From positions 1 through 9,288 of the forward strand of contig CAMQBE010000017.1 of NCBI GenBank assembly GCA_946998935.1: DNA of 9,288 nucleotides. Reading direction: 5' to 3'. The notes beneath the pieces are model-generated. The model did not search any database and was not told the DNA's origin. It saw only the letters and a program-made list of their open reading frames with translations. Source of the stretch: an uncultured Mycoplasma sp. (GTDB taxonomy: Bacteria; Bacillota_I; Bacilli_A; Mycoplasmatales; Metamycoplasmataceae). Numbering within the stretch: the first letter of the stretch is position 1; every line of letters begins with the position of its first letter. Positions 6,548 to 9,288 of this stretch are shown here, piece after piece. Both the position numbers and the translations under genes were made by a program.

Positions 6548-6613
6548 GATGCCGAAAAGGCTAATAATGACAACAACAAAGATGCCGAAAAGGCTAATAA
6601 TGACAACAACAAA
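6548..6613 (+). repeat. Perfect 2 x 33-bp tandem repeat
   Basis: The 33 bases at 6548-6580 are repeated exactly at 6581-6613. Each unit encodes DAEKANNDNNK in the middle frame of the YobI-like gene. The repeat length is a multiple of 3, so copy-number change would keep the frame. Confidence 0.95.
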
Positions 6614-6919
6614 AATCTCGCAACTAAAGATTGATTTGCCAAGACTAAAACATTGTACAAAGCATCTATTGAAAATAAAAACATTAAAAACATAGCTTTT
6701 ATAGGTAAAAAAGCATGAAATACTACAGAACTTGTTAATTATTTAAATAAAACTAACCACCGTAATTATAAGATAGGTAGAGAAATAATAGATATTTCAT
6801 TAATTAATACCGACACCAAAAATCAAGAATCAATAGGAAAAGCTATTTGAGGTCAACTAAAATATAAAAACAACTCAAATACTAAAAAACGCAAGGCGTT
6901 AGTAATTTTTGGACTAGTA

Positions 6920-6927
6920 TTTTTTTT
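6920..6927 (+). repeat. T8 homopolymer at a frame change in the YobI-like gene
   Basis: The upstream frame (ending at TAA 7007-7009) and the downstream frame (open from 6918 after TAG 6915-6917) overlap here. With seven T instead of eight the two frames join through the first membrane helix. The shift could lie elsewhere in 6918-7006, but this is the most slippage-prone site. Confidence 0.6.
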
Positions 6928-8025
6928 CTTTAGTGGTTTTGTTGTTTCTACTTCAATTATTTTCATTCATCCTTTACCCAAGAATTATTTCTCATGCTGA
7001 TGATTATAATTTTAATTACAATGTCATAAATACTTTTAGCAATTTATTAATAAATAATAAAACATTTGAAATATTTTATATTTGCACTTTTATTGTTCTG
7101 ACATTAGGTGTTCTAATAACAACTTTTATATTGGCTTATCTTAAAAAAATAAAACTTAAATTTAAGGCTAAGGATAGCGAAATAGAAATTAGTAACCCTG
7201 AAAACTTTATCGAAAAAAATATAGATTTGTTTGTTAAACAAATAATTTACTTAAAGCCAAGATTTGTTATTTTTAGAGATATTGATTTAGATGAAAAATG
7301 AACTACTTTATTCCAATTAAAAGAAATTTCACAACTAGTTTCTAATACCTTGAAAAATATTAATTTCATATATGTAATTGATGACGACATTTATTATAGT
7401 AATTATGGACAAAACTTATTTGATATAACTTTTACAACAATTCCACTTGTTACTACTTTAAACATAACTTATTTTGTTAATAAGTTCCTCGCTACTAATA
7501 ATGAAAAAAATAATGGGGGTTATGAACTAGACAAAATAATATATGGTTTGAAAAATTCTAATTTTGAAAAACCAATTTACTCCTCAGCACCATGGTTACA
7601 ATATATCAACACTATTCAAGATTTAAAAGGTTTTTTAAATTATTATTACTCTCAATCTGCTTTAAATAAGAATTGATTAATCCCATCCGACGATAATGAA
7701 CCAACATATAACTGCAATAAAGTTGTTAGTGTTTCAAATTTATCTGCATTGCTGGTAATTTATAAGCAAAAATATCTTAAGGATTTTGATGATTTTTATT
7801 ATAAGATGGGTAATTTGTATTGATTTTTTAAAAAATTCGACACTGAATCGCAAGCTGTTGATAATCAAAAACATGAACAAATAATTCCTGATGAACAACA
7901 AAAAATATTAAATAATATTCTTGATGAAACTAAAAAATGTGTTTCTGACAACCAAAAATATTACGACTGCATTATGCATTTGGTATCTTTCATTATCTAA
8001 TTTGATTAAATGACAAGCTTGCAGG

Positions 8026-8069
8026 TTTGATATGTACTTTTAATAATAGATAAGTGAGTATACATCAAA
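8026..8069 (+). terminator. Possible terminator hairpin after the YobI-like gene
   Basis: TTTGATATGTAC (8026-8037) pairs with GTATACATCAAA (8058-8069) over 12 positions with one A-C mismatch and one G-U pair, with a 20-nt loop. The sequence after it is T-rich but has no clean T run, so termination is uncertain. Confidence 0.4.
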
Positions 8070-8318
8070 CTTTATTAATTTTGTTTGTACCTTTGTTATT
8101 ATTTAATGAATGGTCGTATCGCTTTATATGTGTTAATGTATGTTAAAGATGTTCAACAAAAATGAAAAAAACGACTATCTGAAACAAATAGATATATTTG
8201 AAACAAATAATAAAACTAAAAACGACTAACGCATACATTTTACTTGTTAAGTGTTTGTGGTGTGCTTCATAACAATTTTTGCTTTTATTATTTTGCCATT
8301 TTCTTTAGGTCTCTAAAT

Positions 8319-8341
8319 GTATGTAATTAGAATTTACATAC
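8319..8341. repeat. 8-bp perfect inverted repeat upstream of the lipoprotein gene
   Basis: GTATGTAA (8319-8326) and TTACATAC (8334-8341) are perfect inverted copies around a 7-nt spacer, about 110 bp before the lipoprotein start. No T run follows, so a protein-binding site is as likely as a hairpin. Confidence 0.5.
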
Positions 8342-8423
8342 TTAAACTAAACAGCGCTTTAATATTTCTTTTAAAATTACCTAGTACACATTAGTTAAAT
8401 ATTTAGGAATTTTAGTAAAAGAA

Positions 8424-8446
8424 TATAACCTTTATAAATAAGGAGA
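8424..8446 (+). promoter_or_regulatory. Possible -10 box and ribosome site of the lipoprotein gene
   Basis: TATAAC (8424-8429) or TATAAA (8433-8438) could be the -10 box. AAGGAGA (8440-8446) is a strong Shine-Dalgarno sequence 6 nt before the ATG at 8453. The ribosome site is secure; the choice of -10 is not. Confidence 0.6.
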
Positions 8447-8452
8447 ATAAAT

Positions 8453-9288
8453 ATGAAAAGAAAATTATTAGCGTATACAACGCCTTTTATTATTGCAACC
8501 CCTATAATAAGTACTGTTAGTTGCCATAGTAACAACAAGCCAACAGAAACTATAAATCATAAGTCTGTTATAGATTCTTTTTCTATATCTTTAATAGATA
8601 AAGCTAAATTATTATCATATTGAGACAAAAAGAACTTTAAACTCAAAGACACATTGCCAAAAAACTATAGTTGAAAAATAAAAAATATAGAAACAGACAC
8701 TTCTTTACCTAGATATCTATGTAGAAAAGCTAAAGTTAATGTAGAACTTCTATACAAAAATAAAGCTTGTGGAAAAAAGTTTTGATTTTGATAACATAAA
8801 ACTTGATGTAGAACAAGCTATCAAAAAAACAACGATTGAATTAATATTTGAAGCGACAAATAAAGATGAATCTACAATTGGGCCAAGCGAATTAATATAC
8901 AAGGCTGATGGAATAATAATTCCGCAAAACCTACTTGTTGTTGACAATTGGAATAAAAATAAAGCTACTAAAAATGGCTATTTTACTTGTACATTCTGTT
9001 ATCAAGATGAGCAATATAATAACACCTCAAGTAATGTGACACTTACAACGCAAAATCATTTTGCTTGACCCCTCGAACATTTTTTTACAAACTATTTAAC
9101 TCCAAATTTAAATGATAGAGAATTGAAGGCATCCTAACATACAACTTCAGATCAGCTTGCCGATAAATTAAAAGTTTTGCATCCTAAAAATATTCCTGAG
9201 TTTTACAAAGTAACAATTTTGAAAACGACAGAAGATGATATCAAAATTAATTCTATTATTTATAAAATAAAAATACAATACACCGATC
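8453..9288 (+). pseudogene. Frameshifted surface lipoprotein gene, 3' end outside window
   Basis: The N-terminus is a lipoprotein signal peptide: MKRKLLAYTTPFIIATPIIS followed by TVSC, with Cys24 as the predicted lipid-modified residue, then a Ser/Asn/Lys-rich linker. This is the usual form of mycoplasma surface lipoproteins. The first frame stops at TAA 8792-8794 (113 aa). Removing one base from A6 (8773-8778) joins it to a second frame that reads KSFDFDNIKLDVEQAIKKT and onward, with TGA as Trp at 9066-9068, but this frame meets TAA at 9135-9137 before continuing open to the window end. The mature part has further cysteines (RYLCRK, KACGK, FTCTFCYQ), uncommon for this protein class. No family was recognised. 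It may be a dead copy of a lipoprotein paralogue family, or a phase-variable gene with a second lesion. Confidence 0.7.

Larger units (their letters stand above)
6406..8000 (+). pseudogene. Frameshifted YobI/KAP-like membrane P-loop NTPase homologue with degenerate Walker motifs
   Basis: Three consecutive frames join into a 530-aa protein if one base is skipped near 6502-6510 (GGGGAAAAA) and one in T8 (6920-6927); as it stands the first frame stops at 6514-6516. Features in order: a 33-bp tandem repeat giving DAEKANNDNNK twice (48-69); a region resembling the start of YobI-type P-loop proteins (ASIENKNIKNIAFIG, then DISLINTD and AIWGQLKYK); a first membrane helix after KKRK (about 165-190); a second one (about 218-245); then RFVIFRDIDLDEKW (D291, D293) with NINFIYVIDDDI and FDITFTTIPLV. 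The family has GxxGxGKS at the P-loop, Walker B EDLDR, and FIYAIKDD...FFDFIIPVIPVIN. Here the P-loop is GKKAWNTTE (from Gly100), so ATP binding is doubtful. It is also shorter than typical members. Family assignment is from remembered motifs; function unknown. Confidence 0.6.
8001..8452. other. Intergenic stretch without a convincing gene
   Basis: About 450 bp. Only short frames are seen (for example 34 codons from ATG 8107 and 26-29 codons from about 8140), without ribosome sites or recognisable families. It holds the hairpin at 8026-8069, direct repeats AAAAACGACTA (8167-8177, 8218-8228) enclosing GAAACAAATA (8181-8190, 8200-8209), an inverted repeat GTATGTAA/TTACATAC (8319-8326, 8334-8341), and the promoter area of the lipoprotein gene. 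It may be the remains of a decayed gene or a long regulatory region. Confidence 0.55.

Noticed and set aside
6481..6693. Minus-strand 70-aa frame rich in Leu/Ser over the tandem repeat
   Set aside because: It is the antisense of the duplicated DAEKANNDNNK region and its apparent repeats come from that. No ribosome site.
8107..8211. Small frame of 34 codons (MNGRIALYVLMYVKDVQQ...)
   Set aside because: No ribosome site, overlapped by another short frame, no recognisable family. Could be a gene remnant, but not supported as a CDS.
1..9288. tRNA, rRNA, CRISPR array or insertion sequence
   Set aside because: No cloverleaf, no regularly spaced repeats with unique spacers, no transposase motifs or terminal inverted repeats with target duplications were seen on either strand.

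Overview
The window comes from a Mollicute, most likely a Mycoplasma-type organism. The DNA is strongly A+T-rich. In-frame TGA codons occur exactly where conserved families need tryptophan: CysRS WHTEC, SecE KRVKWPS, NusG KAWFVVR, the GlpF loops. Every gene was therefore translated with UGA = Trp, which joins open frames that look broken under the standard code. The species cannot be fixed from the sequence alone.

Layout. (1) 1-1427, minus strand: the first 49 codons of an FAD-dependent NADH oxidase (nox) and, upstream of it, a 361-aa protein with a long coiled coil, a Pro/Gln/Tyr-rich segment with AYDP repeats and a C-terminal membrane anchor. A rho-independent terminator lies between them. 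(2) 1428-1667: divergent promoter region. (3) 1668-5349, plus strand: a housekeeping block, cysS - rlmB - sigma-like gene - rpmG - secE - nusG. This is a reduced version of the Bacillus subtilis order cysS-mrnC-rlmB-rae1-sigH-rpmGB-secE-nusG. The 194-aa gene between rlmB and rpmG sits where sigH should be and has a recognisable sigma region-2-like segment. (4) 5384-6356: monocistronic glpF, a glycerol-type aquaporin, flanked by two clear terminators and preceded by two near-identical palindromes about five helical turns apart. (5) 6406-9288: an accessory, decaying region. It holds a two-frameshift gene related to the YobI-like membrane P-loop NTPases, with degenerate Walker motifs and a 33-bp tandem duplication; about 450 bp without a convincing gene but with several repeats; and a frameshifted lipoprotein gene cut by the window end.

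The core block supplies translation (CysRS, 23S rRNA 2'-O-methylation, ribosomal protein L33), secretion (SecE) and transcription elongation (NusG). cysS and rpmG both have a TATAAT box only 6-7 nt before the ATG, so both mRNAs should start at or next to the start codon (leaderless). rlmB, secE, nusG and glpF instead have Shine-Dalgarno sequences. All three frameshifts in the accessory region can be repaired by removing one base from or beside a homopolymer, while the core genes stay open through equally long homopolymers. This points to real decay or phase-variable switching rather than base-calling error.
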